64,000 bases of DNA, from NCBI RefSeq assembly GCF_900292035.1, contig NZ_OMPO01000001.1, positions 1,123,192 through 1,187,191 on the forward strand. Direction: 5' to 3'. The notes beneath the pieces are model-generated. The model did not search any database and was not told the DNA's origin. It saw nothing but the letters and a program-made list of their open reading frames with translations. The position numbers and the translations under genes were made by a program. The stretch's first letter is position 1. Every line of letters begins with the position of its first letter. Shown piece after piece: positions 16,424 to 25,439 of the stretch. The stretch comes from Blastococcus sp. Marseille-P5729. Its GTDB lineage: Bacteria > Actinomycetota > Actinomycetes > Mycobacteriales > Antricoccaceae.

Positions 16424-17187
16424 TGGGCAGCTACCGCGCCATTCGTGGCGCCTCCCTATGGATCGAAGAGCGCGGAACCGGGGACCCGGTCGTCCTTCTG
16501 CACGGCGGGATGAGCGATACAGCGAACTTCGAAACGAACCTCTTCGAGCTCGCCGATCGTTTCCACGTCATCGGCTATGACCGGCGGGGATTCGGACGCA
16601 GCGCCGACACAGGCGCCTTCACCTTCGAAGAAATGAGTGCCGACGCCGCCGCCGTCATCGAATCCATCGCCGGGCGGCCAGCTCACGTCATCGGCTACAG
16701 CGCCGGAGGCATGGTTGCCGCATCGGTGGCGATCCACCGGCCAGACTTGGTGCGCTCATTGACCATGATCAGCTCGGCGCTGCGCGCCGCCGACTGGATC
16801 ATCAGACCCCAACCACCCGCCCAGGATGCCGCTGATGGCGGATATCCGGCGCCCATCGTGGATAGGTACGCCCAGCTCTCACCGGATGGGCGCGAGCATT
16901 TCCCGGTCCTCGTCCGCAAGGTCGCCGAGCTGGCCGCCACCGATGTCGCACCCGTCGACGCTCTCTCTTCCTACCCGGGCCGAGCGCTGATCATGACCGC
17001 CGACGATGACATCGTCACACTTGAGAGCCAGATTGCGCTCTACCAGTCTCTGGCCGCCGGTGAGCTCGCCGTGATCCCGGGAACCTCTCACCAGCTGCTC
17101 AATGAGAAGCCTCGGGAGATCACCACGGTCGTTCGAGATTTCCTGGAGGCTCCAACCGCGACACACATGCCCATTCGCCGTAGCTGA
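16423..17187 (+). CDS. Alpha/beta hydrolase
   Basis: 254 residues, single-domain alpha/beta hydrolase. The oxyanion-hole segment LLHGGMSDT is near residue 27, the nucleophile elbow GYSAGG (Ser at ~94) follows, the acid residue is in ALIMTADDD, and the His is in IPGTSHQLLNEKP. The arrangement resembles esterases and haloperoxidase-like hydrolases; substrate unknown. Translationally coupled to the RibD-like reductase upstream and divergent from AraC, which suggests a small regulated detoxification unit. Confidence 0.88.
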   Translation: MGSYRAIRGASLWIEERGTGDPVVLLHGGMSDTANFETNLFELADRFHVIGYDRRGFGRSADTGAFTFEEMSADAAAVIESIAGRPAHVIGYSAGGMVAASVAIHRPDLVRSLTMISSALRAADWIIRPQPPAQDAADGGYPAPIVDRYAQLSPDGREHFPVLVRKVAELAATDVAPVDALSSYPGRALIMTADDDIVTLESQIALYQSLAAGELAVIPGTSHQLLNEKPREITTVVRDFLEAPTATHMPIRRS

Positions 17188-17931
17188 CAGATCCACCGGT
17201 CGGCCATCCCCTAGCCAGCCGAAACGGGCCGACATCTGCGAAGAGCGATCGACGAGGTCGAGAACCAAGTGGCTCCATCGCTAGCACCGTGTCCCGCGGG
17301 TGGCGGGACACGGACTTTGGGTGTGCGACGGCGGGTCACCCCTGTCCGGTGAAACGCCGGTTCGGACGGCATGCGCGGGTTCTTCGTACAGAGGTGGGGG
17401 ACGAGTTCCTCACCGCTGAAGCGTCAGATGACCAAACCAAGGGTGGCCGGCCCGGATGGGCCAACCATCGTTGATCCAGGAGAACAGATGCCACCTGCCA
17501 ACGCGGTCCTGACTCCGCGTCGCGACTCAAAGTCGCCCCCCTCGCCGTCGAGGACGGGTGACCCACGAGCTGGGTCGCAGCCCACGTCCGAGCTTCCTGG
17601 TCCGCGATGAAGAGATGAGTCGGGAGGTGTCGCTGGAGGACCATGCCTCACCGCTCATGTGGACCCGAAATCTCGCCGCGCCGGGAATCAGTGACGACCT
17701 CCGAAGCCTGCGTCGCCTCGATCCAAGAGTCGGCAATTGGACGCCTATCCAGCCTTGGCAGGACCGGCGCGAGCCGGTCCGGAGACAGTGTCGCTTTCAA
17801 GCGATAACCCTGTCGCTCCAGCGCCGATGTTCGCCAGGATGGGCATTCCTTAATGTCAGGGCCCATGTACAAGCACGGGATTCGGGTTCTCGGCCTCGCC
17901 GTCGCTGGTTTCTCCAGCAATCGGTGAACTG
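17188..17931. other. 744-bp gap with no convincing gene
   Basis: Only short frames occur here, with no family resemblance, weak codon bias and no good ribosome binding site. Apart from the hairpin at 17287-17313 I see no recognisable element. It may hold the oxidase promoter and decayed sequence. Confidence 0.6.
17287..17313 (+). terminator. Hairpin downstream of the hydrolase gene
   Basis: Perfect 10-bp stem (CCGTGTCCCG at 17287-17296 with 17304-17313) and a 7-nt loop, followed by ACTTTGGG. It lies 100 nt after the hydrolase stop and is a candidate terminator. Confidence 0.4.
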
Positions 17932-19083
17932 ATGGATCCGGTGATGATCGCCCGGCTGCTATTTGCCACCACAGCAGGGCTGCACTACCTCTTCGTCGCC
18001 ACGACCCTCGGGTTGGGCCCGATCATCGCGATCTGGTCGACCCGCAATGCCTTGCGACCTTCCACCACCGGCGATGCGGTCCTGCGGCTGCTCGGCCGGA
18101 TGTACGTGACCAACTACGCTGTCGGAATCGTGACTGGTCTGGTCATGGAGTTGCAGATGGCGGTCGTGTGGAGTGGACCGGGCGCCTTAGCGTATGACCC
18201 GATAGCCACCATGCTCGCCTTGGAGACCGCGGTGGCGTTCTTCCTTGAGTCCACGCTGCTCGGCATCTGGCTAGCCAGCGACGGCGTCCTCGGACGCCGG
18301 GTGCGCGCTCTGGTGTTCTGGGGCGTCATCCTGACGGCCTACGCCTCCGCGACCTACATCATCGGCGCAAACAGCTTCCTGCACTACCCGATTGCGCTCA
18401 ACGATGCAGTTCTCGGTGTTGTGGACATCCAAGCGCTGGTGATGCGCCCCGCCACGTTGACGGTGCTTGGCCACGTGCTAGCCACATCCTTGGTCGTCGG
18501 CGGCTTCTGGGCGGCAGCTGCCGGAGCGCGCGTGCTGCGACGAAGCGGGGACGCCGAGGTGGCTGCGCGGCTGGTGCGCGTCGGCATCGTGGTGGTCGCG
18601 TGGGCCGCGCCGCTTTCCGTAGCCTCAGGGGTCATCCAGTTCGCCGCGGTGCGTCCGACCACCACCGCGGCCGGCGCCTTCGGCGTTGCGCTCGCACTGA
18701 TGATGCTGGTGGGGGTGCTAGTCACCGTCATCACGTGGTTCGTCCTGTTGCCGCTCGCATTGTCCGGGGCGCTCACCCGGCAGCCGTTCTGGCGGCCGCT
18801 GCTGGCAAACGGTGTAGCAATTCCTCTCGTCACGACCTTCTTGGGCTGGCTCTATCGGGAGGAGTCCCGGCAGCCATGGTTCCTCTTCGGCCGGGTTACC
18901 GTGGCCGAAGCCCTTGCCCCCGTGCCCCCTGGCCAGCTACTAGCCATGGCCGTCGCCTTCGTCGGTTTCGGGCTCACGGCCGCGGTCCTGGGCTGGCGGC
19001 TCATGGCCCGGGCGGCCCGCACGGACGAGCCGGATGCGCCCGGGTCCAACGCAGCAGGGCATTTCACACTGGAGTCGTCGTGA
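17932..19083 (+). CDS. cydA: Short CydA-like subunit I of a bd-type oxidase
   Basis: 383 residues with about nine helices, versus roughly 450-520 for usual CydA. Conserved features: GLHYLFVATTLGLG (His for heme b595 at ~18), MYVTNYAVGIVTGLVMELQM, LETAVAFFLESTLLGIW (the two glutamates of the proton path), LGHVLATSL (His for heme b558) and SRQPWFLFG near the C-terminus. The quinol-binding Q loop between helices 6 and 7 is reduced to about ten residues (QFAAVRPTTT), and the usual FRxM motif with the methionine ligand of b558 is not seen. So it may be a variant oxidase with altered quinone use. Ends in a GTGA overlap with the next gene. Confidence 0.8.
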   Translation: MDPVMIARLLFATTAGLHYLFVATTLGLGPIIAIWSTRNALRPSTTGDAVLRLLGRMYVTNYAVGIVTGLVMELQMAVVWSGPGALAYDPIATMLALETAVAFFLESTLLGIWLASDGVLGRRVRALVFWGVILTAYASATYIIGANSFLHYPIALNDAVLGVVDIQALVMRPATLTVLGHVLATSLVVGGFWAAAAGARVLRRSGDAEVAARLVRVGIVVVAWAAPLSVASGVIQFAAVRPTTTAAGAFGVALALMMLVGVLVTVITWFVLLPLALSGALTRQPFWRPLLANGVAIPLVTTFLGWLYREESRQPWFLFGRVTVAEALAPVPPGQLLAMAVAFVGFGLTAAVLGWRLMARAARTDEPDAPGSNAAGHFTLESS

Positions 19084-19646
19084 TTCCATCGGAAGTACTC
19101 CTCCCGATCGTGGTGCTCGTTGGTTGGCTGGCGCTGGAGGTGCCCACAATATTCCTCGCCGCGCGGGCCAACGGCTCCGGCGGCAGCGCGAGACTGCGCA
19201 AGATCGGTTACCGGTTCTTGGGGACCGAAGCTTGGACGCTGGTATTGCTCGGCGTCTTCCACGGAGTGCTCCCCGGTGCCGCGCACGCTGTTTACGCCGC
19301 AGCGCCGTGGGCACCCACCCTGTTTGTCACCGGTTGGATGGTGCGCGACATCGGGCTGTGGCTCGGCCCCCGCTCCGGCGGCGGGGCGGGCTGGCGACGA
19401 CTGGTATCGCTCGGCGCCCGAGGGCAGCTGCTGGGCGCGAGCGCAACGCTGGTCGTATTGGCGGTGCTGCGGCCTGCGCCCGAACCCGGCAGCGGCGCCG
19501 ATCTGCTAGTCGTCGTCGTCCCACCCGTACTTGTAGTTGGCCTAGCCTTGATGTGGTGGTTGAACCGACTGCACGCACGGCGCGCCCAGGGCGTGAGGCA
19601 GACACGTCCCTGCGACCGTCCGTCGGTGCCAGAGTGGCCGGGTTGA
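19080..19646 (+). CDS. Half-length CydB-like membrane subunit
   Basis: 188 residues starting with a GTG that overlaps the cydA stop (GTGA). About five helices; the order of features (VVLVGWLALEVP, YRFLGTEAWTLVLLGVFHGVLPGA, a tryptophan-rich turn, RGQLLGASATLV) parallels the first half of CydB, which is normally ~340-380 residues with two pseudo-symmetric halves. The second half is absent. Its tight coupling to the short CydA supports a reduced two-subunit oxidase. The last ~20 residues are polar. The CydB relationship is inferred from pattern and context. Confidence 0.6.
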   Translation: MIPSEVLLPIVVLVGWLALEVPTIFLAARANGSGGSARLRKIGYRFLGTEAWTLVLLGVFHGVLPGAAHAVYAAAPWAPTLFVTGWMVRDIGLWLGPRSGGGAGWRRLVSLGARGQLLGASATLVVLAVLRPAPEPGSGADLLVVVVPPVLVVGLALMWWLNRLHARRAQGVRQTRPCDRPSVPEWPG

Positions 19647-19674
19647 CGCCCGTGCGACGTATGGAGGTGGCGCG

Positions 19675-20655
19675 ATGCGTGTGACGGTGCTGGGTGGAAC
19701 GGGGTTCATCGGCAGGGCGATCTCACGGCGACTGTTGCGTCGCGGTCACCAGGTTCTTCTCGTACATCGCGGCCTAGCGGAACCGTCGGAGCTGGGCGGC
19801 GCCGAACACCTTCACGTGAACCGCGAGAGCCTACTCGACGTACGAGCGTCATTATGTTCCTTCTCGCCCGATGCCGTGGTCGACTGCTACGCCTTGACCC
19901 GCGCTGACGCCGCCCAAGCGGTCGCCGCCTTCCGCGGCTTGCCCGCCGTCGTGCTCTCTAGCCAGGACGTTTATGCCGCCTGGAGCGGTTTCGTTACGGA
20001 TACTCGGGTGAGCGACGGCCCGCTCTCGGAAAACGCGCCGCTTCGCAAGTCTCGCTACCTCTACGCCGAATCGGCACCGCCGGGTGTCCCGCGCGACTAT
20101 GAGAAATTGGACGTCGAAGACGCCTGGAAGACCTACGGCGCAACAATTCTGCGTCTGCCCATGGTCTACGGTCCGTACGACCGTCAATGCCGTGAGGGTT
20201 TCGTGATCCGGCGGATTGCGGCGGGGCGAAGGCGCATCCCGGTCGGAGCCGCCAACTTGAAGCTCTCGCGCGCATATGTGCATGACGTGGCCGGCGCGGT
20301 GGAGGCGGCGCTGTATGCGCCCGCCGCACGCGGTCAGACCATTAACATCGCCGAGCCGGAACCGTATGACATCGGGTCGTGGATCCGACAGATCGCGGCC
20401 GGTATGGATGCCGATCTCGAACTGGTCAGGGTTGAAGAGGATGTCCTCGCCCCAGACCTCCTCCTTACCGCCACGCGCAGCCAACACGTGGTCGCCGACG
20501 TGACTCGTGCCCGCGCTCTTCTAGACTGGCGCCCGATGAGCATCGACCAAAAGGTCGCGCGGAGTACGAAGTGGCACCTGCGACACGGAACCTTCGTCTC
20601 GTGGACGGCCGCCGACGACGCCATCGACGATACGGCCCTGGCAGCCGCTTGCTGA
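19675..20655 (+). CDS. NAD-dependent epimerase/dehydratase family protein
   Basis: 326 residues, extended-SDR type. N-terminal Rossmann motif VLGGTGFIGRAISRRLLRRG at about 4-23, then VVDCYAL near 62. The usual Tyr-x-x-x-Lys is replaced by a YEKLDVED stretch (~142-149), with YEKL retaining Tyr and Lys spacing close to the family's. C-terminal half has RLPMVYGPYDRQC and a substrate-binding domain. Substrate is probably a nucleotide-linked or lipid-linked group; unknown. It follows the oxidase genes by 28 nt and could be co-transcribed with them. Confidence 0.82.
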   Translation: MRVTVLGGTGFIGRAISRRLLRRGHQVLLVHRGLAEPSELGGAEHLHVNRESLLDVRASLCSFSPDAVVDCYALTRADAAQAVAAFRGLPAVVLSSQDVYAAWSGFVTDTRVSDGPLSENAPLRKSRYLYAESAPPGVPRDYEKLDVEDAWKTYGATILRLPMVYGPYDRQCREGFVIRRIAAGRRRIPVGAANLKLSRAYVHDVAGAVEAALYAPAARGQTINIAEPEPYDIGSWIRQIAAGMDADLELVRVEEDVLAPDLLLTATRSQHVVADVTRARALLDWRPMSIDQKVARSTKWHLRHGTFVSWTAADDAIDDTALAAAC

Positions 20656-20708
20656 GCGCACTACGCGCAGCGGGACAAGGCCCACCGTGTCGGGTCGGTG
20701 AAGATTGG

Positions 20709-20769
20709 CTGTGCGAGGTCGCACAGCGGCCATGTCCTGCGGATTGCGCAGGTCCGCTCCGTGCGACCT
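20709..20769 (+). promoter_or_regulatory. Structured leader with two competing hairpins before the EamA remnant
   Basis: A three-tier stem can form at 20716-20769: 9 bp (AGGTCGCAC with 20761-20769), 5 bp (20725-20729 with 20754-20758) and 6 bp (CCTGCG with CGCAGG). An alternative perfect 7-bp hairpin (20709-20715 with 20720-20726) uses the same bases as the left arm, so the two exclude each other. The structure ends 3 nt before the ATG at 20773. Confidence 0.5.
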
Positions 20770-20772
20770 GCG

Positions 20773-20997
20773 ATGAATAACCCGCGTTCTATCTGGGTTT
20801 CCGTCGCGGTTGCGCTGAGGTGGGGGATCCCCTCTGCCTTGATCACTCTGGGTCTCGACGCTGGCGCGTCCCCCATGTTCATCGCATGGTCCCGGGTCTT
20901 CACCGGTGCGCCGTTGCTCGCTGCACTTGCCTACCGACGTGGCGCCTTCGTAGGCCTCAGAGCGCGCTACCGGGCTAATGCACTGATCGCTGTGTGA
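20773..20997 (+). pseudogene. EamA/DMT-type transporter, N-terminal fragment
   Basis: 74 residues, about a quarter of the normal ~290-310. The segment IWVSVAVALRWGIPSALITL followed by SPMFIAWSRVFTGAPLLAAL and RRGAFVGLRARY is typical of the first two helices of a drug/metabolite exporter of the EamA family. The frame then ends at a stop (20995-20997), and no continuation is seen in the next 170 bp. It is therefore a truncated remnant. The start at 20773 is preferred because the segment before it forms a hairpin. An upstream in-frame GTG at 20698 would add 25 unlikely residues. Confidence 0.65.
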
Positions 20998-21170
20998 CAT
21001 GACCTGGCCGTTCGCCCGGAAGGTTCACTCGAAGGATCACAGCGGTGATCGCGCCTACTCCCGCAGGACACGCTCGCTCGGTGACGTCGTACACCAGTCT
21101 GCTGGACTCCACTGGGAGGGGGTCGCCGGATCCCCAGCTCCGATCAGCGTCGGCGTGTCCCAGCCAGCCA

Positions 21171-21965
21171 TCAGAACAGCCTACTGAGGGCGAGCGTAGC
21201 ATTCGCCAGGTAGTCACGGCGCCCGGTCCTGAGGCCGAACTCGAAGTCCTCCAGCGCCTTGACACGCGCGTAGAACTGGGTCCTCTCCAAGAACGCCTCA
21301 TCGGCGCCGAAATCCGTCTGCAGCCACATCAGGGCAGCAACAAGCCCGGTCTCTCCGAGATCGCGCCAGATCAGCCCGAGGTCGAGACAGGGATCGCTGA
21401 GGGCCGCGTCGGACCAGTCGATGATGCCGGTGATCTCTAGGGCGGGCGAGGTGACGAAGATGTGCTCGGCACCCAGATCGTTGTGGCACAGGCGGAGTTG
21501 GCGCACAGAGCTCGGCAAGGGGGTCGCGAGGAAGTCGGCCAGGGGGCCCACCACTCGACCGGGGAGCTCAGCGCGGATCGTGTCGGCGATCCGCACCGCG
21601 TCGGCGTGATACTCCGCCAAGGGGCATGACTGCACTGGCACCAGGTCGTGGACGTCATCGGCCGCAATAGAGTGCAGCGCGGTCAGGAAGGCGCCTAGCT
21701 GTGCTCCGAGGCGCGCTGCATGGCTTTTCCGGACGTCGGCGATCGACGTCAGCAGCGGCTCTCCACGGACGCGGCTCATGACTATCGACGTGCCGTCCGC
21801 CGAAAGCGCCCGCACCTCCGGCACGGGCAGCGGCAAGGTCTCGGCGATACGGCCCAACAGCGCGGCCTCTTGGGCGAGATCCATCTCTGCGGACTCCGGA
21901 CGGCGGCGCCGGCGGATGATCGTACCGTCGTCGCACGTCGCGACGACGTGGTCATTCCCGATCAC
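21171..21965 (-). CDS. APH-family phosphotransferase
   Basis: 264 residues. Kinase-like aminoglycoside phosphotransferase fold: the Brenner motif reads CHNDLGAEHIFV (catalytic Asp; the usual Asn is His, as in macrolide phosphotransferases), and the Mg-binding DFG-like segment is GIIDWSDAALSDPCLDLG. The GTG start at 21965 overlaps the MMPL stop as GTGA, which supports translation coupling to that transporter gene. It may phosphorylate the same compound that the transporter exports (inference). Upstream ATG extensions lie inside the transporter and are rejected. Confidence 0.85.
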   Translation of the reverse strand: MIGNDHVVATCDDGTIIRRRRRPESAEMDLAQEAALLGRIAETLPLPVPEVRALSADGTSIVMSRVRGEPLLTSIADVRKSHAARLGAQLGAFLTALHSIAADDVHDLVPVQSCPLAEYHADAVRIADTIRAELPGRVVGPLADFLATPLPSSVRQLRLCHNDLGAEHIFVTSPALEITGIIDWSDAALSDPCLDLGLIWRDLGETGLVAALMWLQTDFGADEAFLERTQFYARVKALEDFEFGLRTGRRDYLANATLALSRLF

Positions 21966-24094
21966 GGTCGTACCTCCAACTCGGTGCGGCGTTCGATGAC
22001 CACAGTGGGTAGGAGTCTGTCCAGCCAGTTGGGTAGCCACCAGTTGCGCTCGCCCAGCAACTCCATGAGCGAGGGCACCAGGACGAGTCTCACGAGTGTC
22101 GCATCCACCAGGACGGCGAAGGCCAGTCCGAAACCGAACAGCTGCAGTTCCCGGCTGGTGCCCAGCACGAAGCTGCCGAAAACGCAGATCATAATCGCGG
22201 CCGCGGCAGTGATCACTCGAGCAGTGCGGGCCAAACCCTCTGCCACCGCGTGCGCGTTGTTCCGGGAATGGTTGTACTCCTCCTTGACCCGCGACAGCAG
22301 GAAGACCTCATAGTCCATCGAGAGCCCGAATACGATGGCGATCAGCATCATCGGCACCCACGCCTCGATGAGTCCGCTGGCCCCCAGGTTCAACAGGTCC
22401 ACCCCCCACCCCCACTGGAAGACAGCGACGGTCGCGCCGAATGCAGCCCCGATGGAAAGCAGGTTCGCGAGAACGGCCTTGACGGCCACGGCAACCCCTC
22501 GAAACACGGCCATGAGCAGCAGCATCGCCAGCCCCAATACGACGCTCAGGAACAGCGGAAGGCGCTCGGCTGTGTAGTCGGCGAAGTCCACGGCCGCGGC
22601 TGTAGCACTGCCGATGGCGACCTCGGCCTGCGAGCCATCGAGGATCTCGGGGATGGTGTCCTCGCGTAGTCGATGCAGGAGCTCGGTCGTCTCAGCATCT
22701 CGCGGACCCGTCGTTGGGATCACTCGCAGGACGGCGACGTCACCGCTCTCGCTATACAGGGCAGGGCTGACTTCGTGGACGCCGTCCGTCGAGCTGATCG
22801 CATCCCGCAGAGTATCGATATAGTCGCCGGCAGGACCAACTCGCGCAGCGACCACCAAGGGTCCGCTCGAGCCAGGGCCGAAGCCCTCAGCCATCAGGTC
22901 GTACGCCTCGCGAGAGGTGTCGCTCTCCGGCTTGGTACCGGCGTCGGAGAATCCCAGGCGCATGTCGAGAACGGGCACGGTTATGACCAGAAGTAGCAAG
23001 GTCGCGGCCATTGCCCATTGCATGGGATGCCGCTGCACCTGCCGGCTCCACGCCCGAGCCATCTTCCCCTCCTCACGATCACTGCGCCGACGGTGCACGG
23101 ACCACTTGTCGATGCGGTTACCAACGATGCTCAGCATGGCCGGTAACAACGTCACCGCTGCGAGCATCGTCACAAGCACCGAGCCAGCGATGCCGAGCGC
23201 GACTCCGGTGATGAGTTTCAGATCCATGAGAACAAGACCGAGCGAGGCGATCACGACGGTCACGCCTGCGAAGAGCACCGAACGTCCGGCAGTCGCCTGC
23301 GCGGTGATCACCGCGTCATCTGGGGATTCACCGCCTCGGATCGACTCGCGGAACCGGGTCACCACGAGCAGGGCATAGTCGATTCCGACGCCGATCGCGA
23401 TCATCGCTGCCACGGGCGCGGCAAAGCTGGGCATCTCGACCCATCGCGCGCCAAGGCCCACGACGGCCAGACCGCAGGCTGCGCCCATCACTCCGATGAG
23501 GATTGGCAACCCCATCGCGAAGATCGATCCGAACGCGAACAGCAAGATGATCATCGCGGCCACGATGCCGACGAGCTCACTGGGTGGGCCGGACTGCGCG
23601 TTTTGCTCCACCAGAACACCACCGATCTCGAAGTCGAGCGCGTCGGCATCCTGCTGAATCTGACCCAGTCGCTCCTGTAGGTCGGCGAGATCCTCGGCCG
23701 GCATGGTCGGGAGCTGCACCGACACAAAGGCGATCGAACCATCGGCAGAGACCTGGCGGTGCGCTTCAGGCGAGTACGGGCTAATCACCCGCGCCTCCGG
23801 GATCCTCTCGCTCACGTCTTCAGCCAGAGAATCCACCTGCTGCTGGAACGCTGCCTGATCGTCAGACCGGTCCACCCTGAAGACGAGCTGGGCCTGAGTT
23901 CCGGCCTCGAGATCGAACCCAGCCTCCTTCAAAAGGGCGGCCGCGTGATGGCTCTCGGATCCAGGGAGGGCATAGTCGTCACTGACGTCTCCTCCGGCAG
24001 CACCAGCCAGTACCGTCACCGCCGCCACCACTGCTATCCACCCAGCGACTACGACGAATCGTAGACGCTGACACGCCAATGCCAGACGTTCCAT
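21962..24094 (-). CDS. MMPL family (RND-type) transporter
   Basis: 710 residues with the MMPL layout: one helix at the N-terminus, a large extracytoplasmic domain (~40-180), five helices, a cytosolic linker with a helix, then the second half with a second extracytoplasmic domain and five helices. Typical MMPL stretches are GIDYALLVVTRFRE (helix 4) and FGLSMDYEVFLLSRVKEEY (helix 10, with the Asp-Tyr pair of the proton relay). It exports lipids or small molecules. The ATG at 24094 has GAGGAG 9 nt upstream. First gene of a two-gene unit with the phosphotransferase, divergent from the histidine kinase. Confidence 0.92.
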   Translation of the reverse strand: MERLALACQRLRFVVVAGWIAVVAAVTVLAGAAGGDVSDDYALPGSESHHAAALLKEAGFDLEAGTQAQLVFRVDRSDDQAAFQQQVDSLAEDVSERIPEARVISPYSPEAHRQVSADGSIAFVSVQLPTMPAEDLADLQERLGQIQQDADALDFEIGGVLVEQNAQSGPPSELVGIVAAMIILLFAFGSIFAMGLPILIGVMGAACGLAVVGLGARWVEMPSFAAPVAAMIAIGVGIDYALLVVTRFRESIRGGESPDDAVITAQATAGRSVLFAGVTVVIASLGLVLMDLKLITGVALGIAGSVLVTMLAAVTLLPAMLSIVGNRIDKWSVHRRRSDREEGKMARAWSRQVQRHPMQWAMAATLLLLVITVPVLDMRLGFSDAGTKPESDTSREAYDLMAEGFGPGSSGPLVVAARVGPAGDYIDTLRDAISSTDGVHEVSPALYSESGDVAVLRVIPTTGPRDAETTELLHRLREDTIPEILDGSQAEVAIGSATAAAVDFADYTAERLPLFLSVVLGLAMLLLMAVFRGVAVAVKAVLANLLSIGAAFGATVAVFQWGWGVDLLNLGASGLIEAWVPMMLIAIVFGLSMDYEVFLLSRVKEEYNHSRNNAHAVAEGLARTARVITAAAAIMICVFGSFVLGTSRELQLFGFGLAFAVLVDATLVRLVLVPSLMELLGERNWWLPNWLDRLLPTVVIERRTELEVRP

Positions 24095-24152
24095 CACGTA
24101 AGCTCCTCTGCACAGTTCCAAGGGGACCTTCGGGACGCTAGGCATCCCTTGT

Positions 24153-24166
24153 CAGGTGGACACCTG
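24153..24166. promoter_or_regulatory. Inverted repeat in the MMPL/kinase intergenic region
   Basis: CAGGTG-GA-CACCTG, a perfect 6+2+6 palindrome in the 226-bp gap between the divergent MMPL and histidine kinase genes. It is a candidate operator for the adjacent response regulator; no experimental support. Confidence 0.35.
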
Positions 24167-24320
24167 CCCCAGAGCGAGAATCGTGTAGCCAACAGGAGAC
24201 TTTTCGACGCTGGATGAGCGCGCAGACTGTCTCGACAGGGCTAGGCGACGATCCGATCGCTCCCAGGAGATGTCATCGCGCTACCGATGCGGCTTAGCAT
24301 CGATGTGTGGAGGGCCCATA

Positions 24321-25439
24321 GTGAACGCGCGGCACGTTGATCTGATCCTCGCGATCGGAGTCGCGTCAGTGGTGGCCGTCATCATCTCGTCCGGGCAGGG
24401 GGGCGTGGAAACCGTCAGCCCGATCGCTTACCTATGGGCGATAGGCCTAGGGCTGTTGATGACCGTGCGCCGAACCCATCCTATTCTGGTCCTGCTGCTC
24501 ACCACGATTGGCTACTTTATTTACCATGCGGCGGGTTTCCCCGCCGCTGGAGTAGCCGTACCGATCTCGGCAGCGCTCTACTCCGCCGCGGAGATGGGAT
24601 ACACGCGCGCGGCGGTGCTGACGGGATTCGGGACTCTGGCCGGGGCGACCGCCTACCGAGTGGCGGACCGTCAGGACTTGGCCTTCGTGCTCGGGTATGA
24701 ATTGGCCTCGCATGCGACCCTAATCGCGGCCGTGATCGCCTTGGGGCATACCGTGCGGACCACCCGTCAGCTTCGCCTGCGTCGCGACCAGGTCACCCGC
24801 CTCCTCAACCGTCAGCGGGAGATGGACGACGATGCGAGGATCCGGGACGACCGACTGTCCCTGGCCCGCGAACTGCATGACTCGATCGGGCACTCCCTGA
24901 CAGTCGCGTCGCTGTACGCCGGGCTGGCTCAGGACCAACAAGCCCACCAAGCCCAACGCACGCAGTCACTCGCCATGGTGCGCACCGCGATCTCCGAGGC
25001 ACTATCCCACCTGCGTCGGACGGTTCGCGTTCTTCGAGGTGGCGCCGACCACGACACTGTGCCGGGGATTGTGGACCTGCCGACATTGATCCAGACACCT
25101 CAGCAGGCGGGTTATGACGTCAACCTCGAAGTGGCGCCGATTTGCGTTGCACCTCCGGTCGAGTCGGCGATCTACCGCCTGGTTCAAGAGGCCATCACCA
25201 ACGTACTGAAGCACTCGAACGGGCGGACCATCAAGGTGCAGGTCATCGAAGCACCGTCTGCTGACGTCGTCGTGACAGTCAGCGACGATGGATGCAACGA
25301 CATCGGGTCGCCGGTCAGTCTGGGCGACGGCCTGAGCGGGATGCGCGAACGGGTGATCGACTTGGGAGGCGTCCTCGATGTCCAAGCGGACCGGACCGGG
25401 TGGCGAGTCGAGGCGAGGATTCCGAAGGAGATCAGATGA
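24321..25439 (+). CDS. Sensor histidine kinase, HisKA_3 (NarL/DesK type)
   Basis: 372 residues from the GTG at 24321, which has GGAGG 8 nt upstream. About five N-terminal helices (residues ~5-140) form a membrane sensor, then the dimerisation/phosphoacceptor motif SLARELHDSIGHSL (His near residue 193), and an HATPase_c domain with LVQEAITNVLKHSNG and a late DGLSGMRERV loop. It phosphorylates the adjacent response regulator; ATGA overlaps the stop. Signal unknown. It is divergent from the MMPL transporter and probably controls it. Confidence 0.9.
   Translation: MNARHVDLILAIGVASVVAVIISSGQGGVETVSPIAYLWAIGLGLLMTVRRTHPILVLLLTTIGYFIYHAAGFPAAGVAVPISAALYSAAEMGYTRAAVLTGFGTLAGATAYRVADRQDLAFVLGYELASHATLIAAVIALGHTVRTTRQLRLRRDQVTRLLNRQREMDDDARIRDDRLSLARELHDSIGHSLTVASLYAGLAQDQQAHQAQRTQSLAMVRTAISEALSHLRRTVRVLRGGADHDTVPGIVDLPTLIQTPQQAGYDVNLEVAPICVAPPVESAIYRLVQEAITNVLKHSNGRTIKVQVIEAPSADVVVTVSDDGCNDIGSPVSLGDGLSGMRERVIDLGGVLDVQADRTGWRVEARIPKEIR

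Noticed and set aside
17558-17932. 124-residue frame in the gap before cydA
   Set aside because: No ribosome site, mixed composition, and no recognisable motif.
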